Shown: positions 20,413 to 29,154, counted from the first letter of the stretch. The stretch is DNA of 64,000 bases from Jiangella endophytica (GCF_003427025.1 NZ_QVAI01000014.1:124001-188000); one strand, 5' to 3'. A program made the numbers and translations. Notes: generated by a model from the letters alone, not told the origin.

Positions 20413-20562
20413 TCAGTTGCCGGACACGGTGACGTTCCGGTCGTGACCAGCGTCGATGCGGCGACGCAGCTGGTCGGCGTCGGGCCGTTCGAGTATGTCG
20501 TAGGCCTCGATGGCGCGGGTGCCAGTAGCCAGCGGAAGCCCGGCCCAGACAGGCCCGAGAGC
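20413..20562 (-). pseudogene. Possible 3' remnant of an unidentified gene
   Basis: The minus-strand frame ending at the stop 20415-20413 encodes 49 residues ending in RAIEAYDILERPDADQLRRR and then IDAGHDRNVTVSGN. It has gene-like codon use but is cut off upstream by an in-frame TGA, and no start is present. It looks like the C-terminal tail of an enzyme whose body has been deleted. I do not recognise the family. It lies just downstream of the rhamnosidase gene on the same strand. Confidence 0.3.
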
Positions 20563-20655
20563 TCATCGCCCGAGCCGGTACTCACCCAGGGTGGCCACCA
20601 GCGCTCTCGGCCGGCCTCCCCTCACCTTGACCCGGCGGCCGGCCCGGGTCCACTC

Positions 20656-23223
20656 TCACGCCGGCCCCGCCGGGACCCAGGCGCCGGCGAAGCGGTGCGT
20701 GCCCGGGCCGACCGTGTGAGCCGGCTGCGCGGCCAACGGCAGGTCCAGGTGTGCCGTCACACCGGCGGGGACGTCGAGCTCCACCTCGAACCTCTCGCCG
20801 TCGAGGCGCCAGGAGACGGCGATGGGCCCGTAAGGGCTGAGGTGCCGGGCCGCCGCCCGCTGGAGCTGGCCGGTGACGAGCGGTCGGACGGAGACCTCGC
20901 GGTAGCCGGGCGCCGCCGGCGCGAGCCCGGCCACACAGCGATGCAGCCAGTCGGCGACCGCGCCGTAGGCGTAATGGTTGAACGACGTCATCTCGCCGGG
21001 GTTGATCGAGCCGTCCGGGAGCATGGAGTCCCAGCGTTCCCAGATCGTCGTCGCGCCCATGCCGACGGCGTACAGCCAGGACGGCGCGGTGCGGGTGAGC
21101 ACCATCGAGTGGGCGAGGTCCGGATGCCCGGCGCGGCACAGTGCGTCCAGCACCAGCGGTGTGCCGAGGAAACCGGTGCTGACGTGGAAGTCCGCCGCCC
21201 GCACGAGCTCGGCCAGCCGACGGCCGGCGCCGGCCCGCTGGACGGGGGTCTCCAGCAGGTCCCACACGATGGCCAGCGCATAGACGGTCTGGCAGTCGCT
21301 CTGCACGGTGCCGTCGGCGGCGACATAGGCCTCGTCGAAGGCGCGGACGACGTCGGACGACAGGCGCCGGTAGTGCTCGGCGTCGTCCGCGCGGCCGAGG
21401 ACGGCGGCCGCCCGCGCCAGCAGGTGAGAGCTACGGGCGAGGTACGCCGTGGCGACCACGGCCGGGTCGGCCTTCGCCGCGGCCGCGTCGTCCGGCGGCG
21501 CGTCGGGGTCGAGCCAGTCGCCGAACTGGAAGCCGGTGTCCCAGAGCAGCGAGTCGCCGGCCAGCGAGCGGGCCTTGTCGACCCAGGCGCGCATCGAGTC
21601 GTACTGGCGCTCCAGCACGCCGGTGTCGCCGTAGCGCTCGTACAGCGTCCACGGCACGTGGACGGCGGCGTCGGCCCAGCCGGCCGGGGGCGAGTGAGGA
21701 GCGTCGCCCGGTCGCGGGCCGCCGATGTGCTCGTACACGACGTCGGGCACGACGAAGGGCACACCGCCGTCGGGACGCTGCTCGGCCGCGAGGTCACCCA
21801 GCCACGAGCCGAGGAAGCCGCCGACGTCGAACAGGAAGCTGGCGGTCGGGGCGAACACCTGGATGTCGCCGGTCCACCCGAGCCGCTCGTCGCGCTGCGG
21901 ACAGTCGGTCGGGACGTCGAGGAAGTTGCCCCGCATGCCCCACACGACGTTCTCGTGCAGCCGGTCGAGATCGGGCTCGGAACACTCGAACCACCCGGTG
22001 CGACGCAGGTCGGAACTGACGACGACGGCCTCGGCGTCGGACGCCTGGACGTCGGCGCCGGTGACCTCGGCGTAGCGGAAGCCGTGGAAGGTGTAGCGGG
22101 GCTCGAGCACCTGCGGGCCGCCGGCCAGGACGTAGGTGTCGGTGGCCTTGGCCTCGCGCAGCGGACGGACGCCGAGCTCACCGTCCTCGAGCACCTCGGC
22201 ATGCCGGATCGTCACCTCCTGGCCGGGCTGCCCGGACACCCGCAGGCGCACCCAGCCGACGACGTTCTGGCCGAAGTCGACGAGCTGGGCGCCGGACGGA
22301 GACGCGGTGACCGAGCGGGCCGGTACCGTCGCCACCGCACGCACCGGTGGACCCAGAGGCGCGACCAGGCGGGCGGCGTCGGTCTCGAGGACGTCGACGG
22401 CGCCGTCGGCCGCGGCGTCCGGGACGAGCGGCACCCGAAGGTCGGTGCGCTGCCCGTCGTAGAGGTCGTCGGCCAGGATCCCCGTGCCGCCGGCCCGCCA
22501 CCGGTCATCGGTGACCACCGTCTCGCTGCGGCCGTCGGCGTAGGTGATCTCCAGCTGGGCGAGCAGTGCCAGCCGGTCGCCGTAGTGGTCGCGGCGCAGG
22601 TTCCAGGTCAGTCGCCCGCGGTACCAGCCGTTGCCCAGGCCGACGGCGAGCCGCGTCCGCCCGCCGTCCCGCAGGTGCTCCGTCACGTCGAAGGTCTGGT
22701 AGCGCAGCCGGGAGTGGTAGGCCGTCCAGCCCGGGGCGAGCAGGTGGTCGCCGACCCGGCGGCCGCCGATCCACGCGTCGTACACGCCGTGGGCGGTGAC
22801 GTAGAGGCGCGCCGACGCCACCGGCCCGGTGAGGTCGAGGTCGCGGACCAGCGCGACGGCGCCGTCGTCGAGCCCGCCGAGGTCGCGGGGACTGATGAAC
22901 CGTGCCGTGACGTCCTCGGGCCGCAGCAGCCCGGCCTCGACGACCAACGGCGCGCTCCAGTCACTCCACTCACCGCCGGCCTCGGCCCGCACCTCGACCT
23001 CGACCCGCTCCCGTGAGCGCAGCTCCGCGAACGGCCACGGCTCGAAGACCTGTCCCGCGCCGGCCACCCGCGCGGTGCGGAGGTCGCCCGCCGCGGTCCG
23101 CAGCCGCACCTCGTAGGCGGTCTGCTCCGCCCCGCCGGAACGGGTCCAGGACAGCCGGGGCGCGGCCACGCCGATCCCCGGCGACTGCGCGTCGTACTCG
23201 GCGACGACCCTCTCGATGTGCAC
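20656..23223 (-). CDS. GH78 alpha-L-rhamnosidase
   Basis: 855 residues, full length for GH78, with no signal peptide. An N-terminal Ig/fibronectin-like domain (about 10-115: RLSWTRSGGAEQTAYEV) is followed by a beta-sandwich binding domain (YVTAHGVYDAWIGGRRVGD, LAVGLGNGWYRG), and then the six-hairpin catalytic barrel with the family motif DCPQRDERLGWTGD. The barrel also contains QFGDWLDP and TTIWERWDSMLPDGSINPG, and the protein ends in a C-terminal beta domain (YREVSVRPLV). It removes terminal alpha-L-rhamnose from glycosides or rhamnogalacturonan oligomers, probably in the cytoplasm. It starts 12 bases after a gutted isomerase gene, so it was once the second gene of an operon. Confidence 0.93.
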   Translation of the reverse strand: MHIERVVAEYDAQSPGIGVAAPRLSWTRSGGAEQTAYEVRLRTAAGDLRTARVAGAGQVFEPWPFAELRSRERVEVEVRAEAGGEWSDWSAPLVVEAGLLRPEDVTARFISPRDLGGLDDGAVALVRDLDLTGPVASARLYVTAHGVYDAWIGGRRVGDHLLAPGWTAYHSRLRYQTFDVTEHLRDGGRTRLAVGLGNGWYRGRLTWNLRRDHYGDRLALLAQLEITYADGRSETVVTDDRWRAGGTGILADDLYDGQRTDLRVPLVPDAAADGAVDVLETDAARLVAPLGPPVRAVATVPARSVTASPSGAQLVDFGQNVVGWVRLRVSGQPGQEVTIRHAEVLEDGELGVRPLREAKATDTYVLAGGPQVLEPRYTFHGFRYAEVTGADVQASDAEAVVVSSDLRRTGWFECSEPDLDRLHENVVWGMRGNFLDVPTDCPQRDERLGWTGDIQVFAPTASFLFDVGGFLGSWLGDLAAEQRPDGGVPFVVPDVVYEHIGGPRPGDAPHSPPAGWADAAVHVPWTLYERYGDTGVLERQYDSMRAWVDKARSLAGDSLLWDTGFQFGDWLDPDAPPDDAAAAKADPAVVATAYLARSSHLLARAAAVLGRADDAEHYRRLSSDVVRAFDEAYVAADGTVQSDCQTVYALAIVWDLLETPVQRAGAGRRLAELVRAADFHVSTGFLGTPLVLDALCRAGHPDLAHSMVLTRTAPSWLYAVGMGATTIWERWDSMLPDGSINPGEMTSFNHYAYGAVADWLHRCVAGLAPAAPGYREVSVRPLVTGQLQRAAARHLSPYGPIAVSWRLDGERFEVELDVPAGVTAHLDLPLAAQPAHTVGPGTHRFAGAWVPAGPA

Positions 23224-23235
23224 GAATGACCCTCC

Positions 23236-23502
23236 TCAGACGGACCGGAACGGGATACCCAGCAGGTCGGCCGCGGCGCGGTAGTCGCCCGCCCGGTGCC
23301 CGACCGACAGCGACCAGTGGTGCCCGACACCGGTCGCGGACCAGGCGTCGACCCACTCGCCCGGGTCGCCGTCCTCGCGGTGCGGCCGCCGGAGGAGACC
23401 GGGAAGCTGCGGCCAGTACAGATCGAGGCCGCCCACCACGAAACCGATCCGGGCAGTGCGGCACTGCTTTCTCGGCGGCAGGTCGTTCAGGGCGACGGTC
23501 AT
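23236..23502 (-). pseudogene. Internally deleted L-fucose/L-arabinose isomerase-like gene
   Basis: An 88-codon open frame. Its first half (RIGFVVGGLDLYWPQLPGL) resembles the N-terminus of large L-fucose/L-arabinose isomerase-type proteins. Its second half (WSATGVGHHWSLSVGHRAGD, then LLGIPF) resembles their extreme C-terminus. Such enzymes have about 450-550 residues, so roughly 400 residues between the ends are missing while the frame is kept. The product cannot be an active isomerase. It sits 12 bases before the rhamnosidase start, consistent with a former deoxysugar-catabolic operon. The family call rests on short end matches. Confidence 0.55.
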
Positions 23503-23594
23503 GGCGATCCCCCGGATCGGATTGGAACGATTTAAAGCGTAGGTGGCGACGTGGTCGCCACTGTCGAAGACGCGCCGGTCGGCCGGCCGGCACG

Positions 23595-23682
23595 CTGTCG
23601 CGAACCACCCGTGGAGTGCAGTACCGGCTGCGCGGGCGCGGGGTGCTCGGCACGCGCGACGGCGTGGCCGTCTGGACGCGCC
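23595..23682 (+). pseudogene. Possible fragment of a GntR-type winged-helix gene
   Basis: The plus-strand frame reads LSRTTRGVQYRLRGRGVLGT and then RDGVAVWTR, resembling the recognition helix and wing of GntR regulators (SRTTVR.AL..L...G.L..R.G.G.). There is no start or stop of its own, and it runs into the convergent TetR gene. Upstream at 23521-23538 is an AT-richer stretch, GGAACGATTTAAAGCG, that could be an old promoter or operator for the isomerase-rhamnosidase operon. Confidence 0.25.
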
Positions 23683-24321
23683 CTAACCGCCCGGCAGCAG
23701 CGTCTCGAAGCCGGCGATCAGCGCCGTCAGGGTGAACTCCAGCCGCGACTCCATCGTCACCGGGCCGCCGGCGAGCGCTTCGGCGAGGACCGGCAGGTCG
23801 TCGCCGGCGAGGTCGGCGACGTCCGCGGGCTGCTGGTTCTGCTCGCCGGCGTAGGCGAGGTGCTGGCCGACGACGGCACCGGCGACCGCGTAGACCAGGT
23901 GCAGCGCCGTCCGCGGGGCGAACCCGGCGTCGCGGAGGACGCGGAGCAGGTGCTCGAGGATGGCGAGCGTCCGCGGCGTGATGGCGGTCCGCGACGCGAA
24001 CAGCGGCACGGCGCCCGGATGTTTCGCGAGACCGCGGTGCAGCTCGTCGGCGTGACCGGCGACGACCTGCTGCCACGAGGCCGGCGGCGGCGGTGGTGGC
24101 GAGAGCGACTCGGCCAGCACGTACTCGACGATGGCGTCCTCGAGGCCCTGCTTGTTCTGGACGTGGTGGTAGAGCGTCATCGCCTCGACGTCGAGCTCGC
24201 GGGCCAGTTTGCGCATCGACAACGCCGCGGCGCCGTCACGGTCGGCCAGGTGGACGGCGGCCTGGAGCACCTGGTCTCGGGTCAGACCCGCGTGCTTGCC
24301 CTGCACTCGCGACCGGCCCAC
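23683..24321 (-). CDS. TetR-family repressor
   Basis: 212 residues from GTG 24321, chosen because AGGAGGG lies 6 bases upstream; a GTG seven codons earlier is also open. The N-terminal HTH reads TRDQVLQAAVHLADRDGAAA, then LSMRKLARELDVEAMTLYHHV, the classical TetR (class C-terminal domain) arrangement. The ligand domain follows (LAILEHLLRVLRDAGFAPRTALHLVYAVAGAVVG). It contains a run of seven prolines/serines at about 80-88. It is divergent from a small membrane protein and almost certainly binds the CTTACG-GTAAG sites between them. Confidence 0.9.
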   Translation of the reverse strand: MGRSRVQGKHAGLTRDQVLQAAVHLADRDGAAALSMRKLARELDVEAMTLYHHVQNKQGLEDAIVEYVLAESLSPPPPPPASWQQVVAGHADELHRGLAKHPGAVPLFASRTAITPRTLAILEHLLRVLRDAGFAPRTALHLVYAVAGAVVGQHLAYAGEQNQQPADVADLAGDDLPVLAEALAGGPVTMESRLEFTLTALIAGFETLLPGG

Positions 24322-24341
24322 GGCTGCCCTCCTTGACCTCA

Positions 24342-24386
24342 CTTACGGCGTAAGACTAGCATCGTCAGCGAGTCATACACCGTAAG
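24342..24386. promoter_or_regulatory. Paired TetR operators between divergent genes
   Basis: CTTACGGCGTAAG (24342-24354) is a 13-bp palindrome around one central base. CATACACCGTAAG (24374-24386) matches it at 10 of 13 positions. Centres are 32 bases apart, about three helical turns. They lie between the TetR start and the membrane-protein start, so control of both genes is likely. Confidence 0.7.
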
Positions 24387-24403
24387 AGATGGGAGGCATC
24401 GTC

Positions 24404-24871
24404 ATGGCGGTGCAGAACGGGCTGCGCACGAGCCGCTGGCAGAGCACGGTGCGGGCGCTGCGGTTCGGGGTCGGCCTGCAGGTCGTGTGCCTGCTGCTCC
24501 CCCTGCTCGACCTGTGGGTCTTCGGCTCGGTCGAACGGCACGTCGAGGCCGCCTACCCGGAGTGGGACGCCGGCGAGGTCGCGATGGACCGCAACGCGAT
24601 CGTCATCGGACTGCTGATCGTCGGCGTGCTCGGGCTGGCCGGCTGGCTGCTCTCGCTCTGGGCGGCGAAGCGGGACCGCGGCGTGCGCGCCACCGTCACG
24701 ACGCTGTTCGTGCTGGGCATGAGCGCACTGGGCGCCGTCGCCGGCGCCGGCGGTGACCCCTACAACCAGTACGTCCCGTGGTGGCTGGGCAGCACCATCC
24801 TGGTCCTCCTCGCCCTGCCCGGCAGCGCCGCCGTCCTGGCCGCCTGGTTCCGCGACCGCGGCGTTCGCTAA
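24404..24871 (+). CDS. Small four-helix membrane protein under TetR control
   Basis: 155 residues from ATG 24404, preceded by GGGAGG at 7 bases. Four hydrophobic segments are visible (about 21-40, 65-86, 96-113 and 126-146). An extracytoplasmic loop after helix 1 is acidic (VERHVEAAYPEWDAGEVAMD). No family is recognised. Divergent placement from a TetR gene with operators suggests an inducible role such as efflux accessory or envelope stress, but this is not shown. Confidence 0.75.
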   Translation: MAVQNGLRTSRWQSTVRALRFGVGLQVVCLLLPLLDLWVFGSVERHVEAAYPEWDAGEVAMDRNAIVIGLLIVGVLGLAGWLLSLWAAKRDRGVRATVTTLFVLGMSALGAVAGAGGDPYNQYVPWWLGSTILVLLALPGSAAVLAAWFRDRGVR

Positions 24872-24882
24872 CGTCACGGATC

Positions 24883-25836
24883 GTGCCGCTGCCCTATGAC
24901 GACTGGTTCGGTCCGGACGCCTTCGACGCGACCTACGGCTACGACCTCGACGCTCTGCTGACGGTGGACGCGCCGGACGAGCCGCCCGGGTTCGCCGAGT
25001 TCTGGACGTCGCTGTACGAGCGGGCGCTGGCGGTCGACACCGCGCCGGTCGTCCGCCCGGCTTCCCCGCCGGGCTGGCACGACGTGGAGTTCACCTCGCT
25101 GGACGGGGTGCGGCTGGGCGGCTGGCTGTGGCTGCCGCCGGACGACGTGGAGCGCGCCGTCGTCGTCGGGCACGGGTACGGCGGCCGCGATCAGCCCGAC
25201 CCCGGCTTCGAGCTGCCCGGCACCGCGGTCCTGCTCGCCGCGTCGCGCGGGCTGCCGACCCGCGGACTGGTCCCGGGTGTCCCGGCGGTCTCCGCCGAGC
25301 ACGTGCTGCACGGCATCGAGTCGGCCGCGACCTACGTGCACGGCGGCTGTGCCGCCGACGTCTGGTGCGCGGCGTCGGCGCTGCTGGCGCTGCTGCCCGA
25401 GCCGCCGGACCGGGTCGGCTACGCCGGTGCCAGCTTCGGCGGCGGCATCGGCGCGCTGGCGCTGCCCTGGGACGACCGGTTCGACCGCGGCGCGCTGACG
25501 GTGCCCAGCTTCGGCAACCACGACCTTCGCCTCACGATGCCGTGCACCGGCAGCGGCGAGGCGGTCCGGCTCCACGTCGAGCGGCATCCGCAGGTGCGTG
25601 AGGTGCTGCGCTTCTTCGACGCCGCGACGGCGGCCCGGCGGCTGCGCATCCCGATGCTCGTGGCGCCGGCGCTGTGGGATTCCGCCGTACCGCCGCCCGG
25701 CCAGTTCGCCGTCCACAACGCGATCCCGGGCCACAAGGAACTGCTCGTCCTCGCCGCCGGCCACACCGAGTACCCGGACCAGGCGGCCGACGACGAGCGC
25801 CGCGCCGCCGCGCTGCGCTCGTTCCTGCTCAAATGA
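24883..25836 (+). CDS. Alpha/beta-hydrolase, acetyl xylan esterase (AXE1)-like
   Basis: 317 residues from GTG 24883, 11 bases after the membrane-protein stop. It begins PLPYDDWFGPDAFDATYGYD and shows EPPGFAEFWTSLYERAL, the N-terminal cap pattern of the AXE1/cephalosporin-C deacetylase family. The oxyanion region is VVVGHGYGGR, the nucleophile elbow is YAGASFGGG (Ser about residue 186), the acidic residue is probably in VAPALWDSAVPP, and the histidine is in AAGHTEYPDQ. It would remove acetyl groups from sugars or other small esters. No signal peptide. It may share the TetR-controlled transcript. Confidence 0.8.
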   Translation: MPLPYDDWFGPDAFDATYGYDLDALLTVDAPDEPPGFAEFWTSLYERALAVDTAPVVRPASPPGWHDVEFTSLDGVRLGGWLWLPPDDVERAVVVGHGYGGRDQPDPGFELPGTAVLLAASRGLPTRGLVPGVPAVSAEHVLHGIESAATYVHGGCAADVWCAASALLALLPEPPDRVGYAGASFGGGIGALALPWDDRFDRGALTVPSFGNHDLRLTMPCTGSGEAVRLHVERHPQVREVLRFFDAATAARRLRIPMLVAPALWDSAVPPPGQFAVHNAIPGHKELLVLAAGHTEYPDQAADDERRAAALRSFLLK

Positions 25837-25839
25837 CGT

Positions 25840-26061
25840 CGAGCGCCCAGGGCGCGCAGTCGCGGGGTGGCCTTGGCGCCGTGCGGTGAGCCGGGCACCC
25901 GCAGCACGACCCACCGAGCGGCCAGCTCGGGTCCGGGCCGCCACAGCGGCGCGTAGCTGCTGGAGCGCACCTCGACGTTGCGGGCCACCTCGGCCGCCGC
26001 ACCGGCCGCGGCCCCGGACCAGCCGGGCCTGCGTCTCCGACGGAGGCAGCACGATCAGCAC
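25840..26061 (-). pseudogene. yaaA: Gutted yaaA-like (peroxide stress/UPF0246) gene
   Basis: The minus strand starts with ATG 26061 encoding MLIVLPPSETQA, the standard YaaA N-terminus. The frame then changes, and another frame from about 26010 gives AAEVARNVEVRSSSYAPLWR followed by PGPELAARWVVLRV and SPHGAKAT, matching the C-terminal third of YaaA (the RSxxYxxxWRP and xHxAKxTRG elements). The middle of about 500 bases is missing and the two ends are out of frame, so this is non-functional. It fills most of the gap between the esterase and phytase genes. Confidence 0.6.
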
Positions 26062-26143
26062 GTCACCAGCGTAGGGGCGTGTTCGCCGATCGTTCGCTCA
26101 CCGGCCACGCGGGCGGCAAGGTTGCGGGAGCAGGCTCCCGGTC

Positions 26144-27472
26144 ATGCGCCGAACCGCCGCCCTCGCCGCCGCCGTCCCGCTCGCCCTCACGCTCGCGCTG
26201 CCGGCCGCCGGCGCGCCGAGGACCCCGCCGCCCGCCGTCGTGACCACCGACAACGAGACGCCGGTGCTGTACGACGACGAGGCGGGCGGCAACGCGTCGG
26301 GCGACGACCCGGCGATCTGGGTGCACCCGGGCGACTCCCGCCGCTCGATCGTCGTCGTGACGGCGAAGGAGGGCGGCCTGCGCGTCTACGACCTCGACTC
26401 GCGCGAGCTGCAGTCGCTGCCGGCGACGCCCGCACCGCGCGCCGACGGCGTCGGCGGGAGGTACAACAACGTCGACATCGCCTACGGGATCCGCGTCGGC
26501 GACCGCACGGCCGACGTCGCCGTGGTGTCGGACCGGTACAACGACCAGCTGCGGTTCTTCGCCGTCGACCCGGCCGGCTCGCGCGCCACGACACCGCTGC
26601 GCGAGATCACCGCGCCGGAGCAGGAGTTCCTCTTCAGCCCGGACCGCGAGACGGTCGACGAGGAGCAGACGGCGTACGGCGTCGCCGTGTGGCAGCCCGG
26701 CCCGGCCGGCACCTACGCCGTCGTGACCCAGGAGGGCAGGACGACGATCGCGACGGCGCGGATCACCCCGCGCCGCGACGGCACGGTCGCCTACACCGAC
26801 GTCGAGCGGCTGGCGCTGCCGGACCGTTTCCCGCTCCCCGGCGGCGGCACCTGGGTGCCGTGCGAGGAGCCCGGCGTCGGCCCGCAACTCGAGGGCGTCG
26901 CCGTCGACCAGCGCACCGACGTGCTGTACGCGACGCAGGAGGACGTCGGCCTGTGGCGGATCCCGCTGCCGCTCGGCTCCGGCGAGCCGCGGCTGATCGA
27001 CACCGTCGCCGACTTCGGCGTCCACGACGTGTACGACGAGGAGACCGAGGAGTGCGTCCCGGCCGACCCGGACCAGCCCGGGCTCGGCGGGCCGAACCTG
27101 GTCGCCGACGCCGAGGGCGTCGACGTCTACTACGGGCGCGGCCGGGCCGGCTACGTCATCGTCTCCAGCCAGGGCGACGACCGGTTCGCCGTCTACTCGA
27201 CGACGGGCCGCAACCGCCCGCTCGGCACCTTCCGGGTCGAGGGCGACGGCGTCGACGACGTCAACGGCTCGGACGGACTCGCGGTCACCAACCGTGTCGT
27301 CGGCGACTACCGCGAGGGCCTGCTGGTCACCCACGACGAGCCCGAGACCGGCCCGGACGTCGACCCGGAGCGCGACGCCACCAACTTCTCCTACGTCGAT
27401 TGGGGCCAGGTCGCCGACGCGCTCGGCCTGCAGGTCAGCACGCGCGCGGGCGATGACCCGCGGCTGCGCTGA
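26144..27472 (+). CDS. Secreted beta-propeller 3-phytase
   Basis: 442 residues with a Sec signal peptide ending near PAAGAP (about residue 25). It matches the beta-propeller phytase family along its length: GDDPAIWVHP, SIVVVTAKEGGLRVYDL, RYNNVDIAYG, VVSDRYNDQLRFF, LEGVAVDQRTDVLYATQEDVGLWRI, DAEGVDVYY, GYVIVSSQGDDRFAVYS and NGSDGLAVTN. The clustered acidic residues are those that bind calcium and phytate in this family. The enzyme releases phosphate from phytic acid outside the cell. Monocistronic as far as can be seen; no clear PHO-type box was identified upstream. Confidence 0.9.
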   Translation: MRRTAALAAAVPLALTLALPAAGAPRTPPPAVVTTDNETPVLYDDEAGGNASGDDPAIWVHPGDSRRSIVVVTAKEGGLRVYDLDSRELQSLPATPAPRADGVGGRYNNVDIAYGIRVGDRTADVAVVSDRYNDQLRFFAVDPAGSRATTPLREITAPEQEFLFSPDRETVDEEQTAYGVAVWQPGPAGTYAVVTQEGRTTIATARITPRRDGTVAYTDVERLALPDRFPLPGGGTWVPCEEPGVGPQLEGVAVDQRTDVLYATQEDVGLWRIPLPLGSGEPRLIDTVADFGVHDVYDEETEECVPADPDQPGLGGPNLVADAEGVDVYYGRGRAGYVIVSSQGDDRFAVYSTTGRNRPLGTFRVEGDGVDDVNGSDGLAVTNRVVGDYREGLLVTHDEPETGPDVDPERDATNFSYVDWGQVADALGLQVSTRAGDDPRLR

Positions 27473-27570
27473 CAGGGGTTCCGAGCGCGCCCGAGGTGGG
27501 GCTGGCCCGAACGTGAGGCCTCGGGACTGCGCCAGTGCACCGGCCGGGCCGCGCTGCCTAGCGTCGATGC

Positions 27571-28917
27571 ATGGTGCGACACGACAAGACCACGATGAAG
27601 CGGCGGACGTTCCTCGGTGCGGTGGCCGTCGCGGGATCGGCGCTGGCCACCGGCCTCGCCGGCGGCACGCAGACGGCGTCGGCCGGTGACGCCGTCGTGG
27701 CGGCGCTCGACCGTCACGGCCATCGGCTCCGCTCGACCGAGCCACACGGCGACCTCGACGACCTGCGGCCGTTCGGCCGGCTGATCGGCGACGCCGTCGT
27801 CGTCGGGCTCGGCGAGGCGACCCACAACTCCCGCGAGTTCTTCACCATGAAGCACCGGGTGTTCCGGTATCTGGTGCGCACACGGGGGTTCCGCACCTTC
27901 AGCCAGGAGGTGCACGCGGCGGCGGGGCTGCGCATCGACGACTACGTGGTCTCCGGCAAGGGCGACATCAGGCAGATCATGCGAGAGGAGTTCCAGAGCA
28001 GCACCCGGCTGTGGCACACCCAGGAGTACCTGGCCCTCTTCGAGTGGATGCGGGCGTACAACCGCAGCCACCGGGTCAAGGTCCGCTACATGGGCAACGA
28101 CGTCGACTACGCCGGCCCGGAGTTGTTCACCCGGGTCGAGGAGCACGTCCGCGCCCGGCGCCCGGCGCTGCTGCCCCGGTTCGCCGAGCTCTATCGCGGT
28201 CTCCGGCCCGAGACGGACATGGACACCTGGATGCGGGAGTATCCGAGCCGGCCGCTCGCCGAACGCCGCGTGTTCGCGGCCCGGGCCCGCCAGGCCGTCG
28301 AGCTCCTGGCGGACCTCGGCCCCGGCGCCGACGACTCCCACGCCTGGGCCGTGCGGCATGCCCGCACCATCGAGCAGGTCGCCACCCTGTGGTCGTTCGA
28401 CCTCGACGACGTCGACGAGCTCGGGGCCGCGCTGCGTCACCGGGAGACCGCGATGGCGGGCAACACCGTCTGGTGGCACGAGCGGACCGGCCACAAGGTG
28501 CTGCTCTCGGCACACAACTTCCACGTCGCGTACGCCAGCATCGATCCGGATCTCCAGCCCGACATGCAGGGAACCTTCCTGCGGCAGGCGCTCGGCACCG
28601 GCTACGTCAGTGTGGGGTTCACCTTCCACCGGGGCTCGTTCAACGCCGGGCCGGACGACCAGCCGCTGCAGACCTTCACCGTCGGCCCGCCGTCACCGGA
28701 GCACCATGAGTACGTTCTGGACCAGGCCCGGTTCCGCGACTACGTCGTCGACCTGCGCGACGCGCCCGCCGTACTGCGCGACTGGTCGCGACAGGCCCGC
28801 CCGACCCGCAGCATCGGCGCCGACTATCCGGTGCCGGACCATCGCCTCGCGCTGGGTGAGTTCTACGACGTCGTGATCCACCTGCACCGCATCCGGGCGG
28901 CGCGCCTGCTGAGCTGA
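27571..28917 (+). CDS. Erythromycin-esterase-family protein with Tat signal
   Basis: 448 residues. A twin-arginine signal (KRRTFLGAVAVAGSALATG) ends near residue 40. The mature part matches the erythromycin esterase/succinoglycan biosynthesis family: VVGLGEATHNSREFFTMKHR with the key His/Glu, FSQEVHAA, YMGNDVDY, WHERTGHKVLLSAHNFHV and YVSVGFTFHRG. Some members open macrolide lactones; most Tat-exported actinobacterial members have unknown substrates, so the name is a family label. ATG 27571 or the internal ATG 27595 (MKRRTFLG) could be the start. Confidence 0.85.
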   Translation: MVRHDKTTMKRRTFLGAVAVAGSALATGLAGGTQTASAGDAVVAALDRHGHRLRSTEPHGDLDDLRPFGRLIGDAVVVGLGEATHNSREFFTMKHRVFRYLVRTRGFRTFSQEVHAAAGLRIDDYVVSGKGDIRQIMREEFQSSTRLWHTQEYLALFEWMRAYNRSHRVKVRYMGNDVDYAGPELFTRVEEHVRARRPALLPRFAELYRGLRPETDMDTWMREYPSRPLAERRVFAARARQAVELLADLGPGADDSHAWAVRHARTIEQVATLWSFDLDDVDELGAALRHRETAMAGNTVWWHERTGHKVLLSAHNFHVAYASIDPDLQPDMQGTFLRQALGTGYVSVGFTFHRGSFNAGPDDQPLQTFTVGPPSPEHHEYVLDQARFRDYVVDLRDAPAVLRDWSRQARPTRSIGADYPVPDHRLALGEFYDVVIHLHRIRAARLLS

Positions 28918-28973
28918 TCGACGGCGTTGTGCCAGCCGGCCGCGCGGACCCGGCCGCGGGGCGAGGCGCAGTG

Positions 28974-28989
28974 AGTAATTCGCATAACT
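28974..28989. promoter_or_regulatory. LacI-type operator, upstream copy
   Basis: AGTAATTCGCATAACT matches the perfect palindrome at 29121-29136 at 14 of 16 positions. It lies about 147 bases upstream of that site, so looping between two bound dimers is possible. It sits between the Ere-like gene and the LacI gene. Confidence 0.6.
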
Positions 28990-29120
28990 GAATCGCGGCC
29001 TGACCAGCACGGCCACGCACTTCCGCCCGAAACGTCCACGTCACACCCTTGACACGTGCTGCGCGACCCGCCAGGATCGCTCCAATCCACCGGCCTCGAG
29101 CCGGTGGATTCAGGTCATCA

Positions 29121-29136
29121 AGTTATGCGCATAACT
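29121..29136. promoter_or_regulatory. LacI-type operator, perfect palindrome
   Basis: AGTTATGCGCATAACT is a perfect 16-bp palindrome with the central CG typical of LacI-family sites. It ends 18 bases before the ATG of the LacI gene, so it should control that gene and the downstream transport/hydrolase operon. Confidence 0.75.
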
Positions 29137-29154
29137 ATCACCGAGGAGCGAGCC

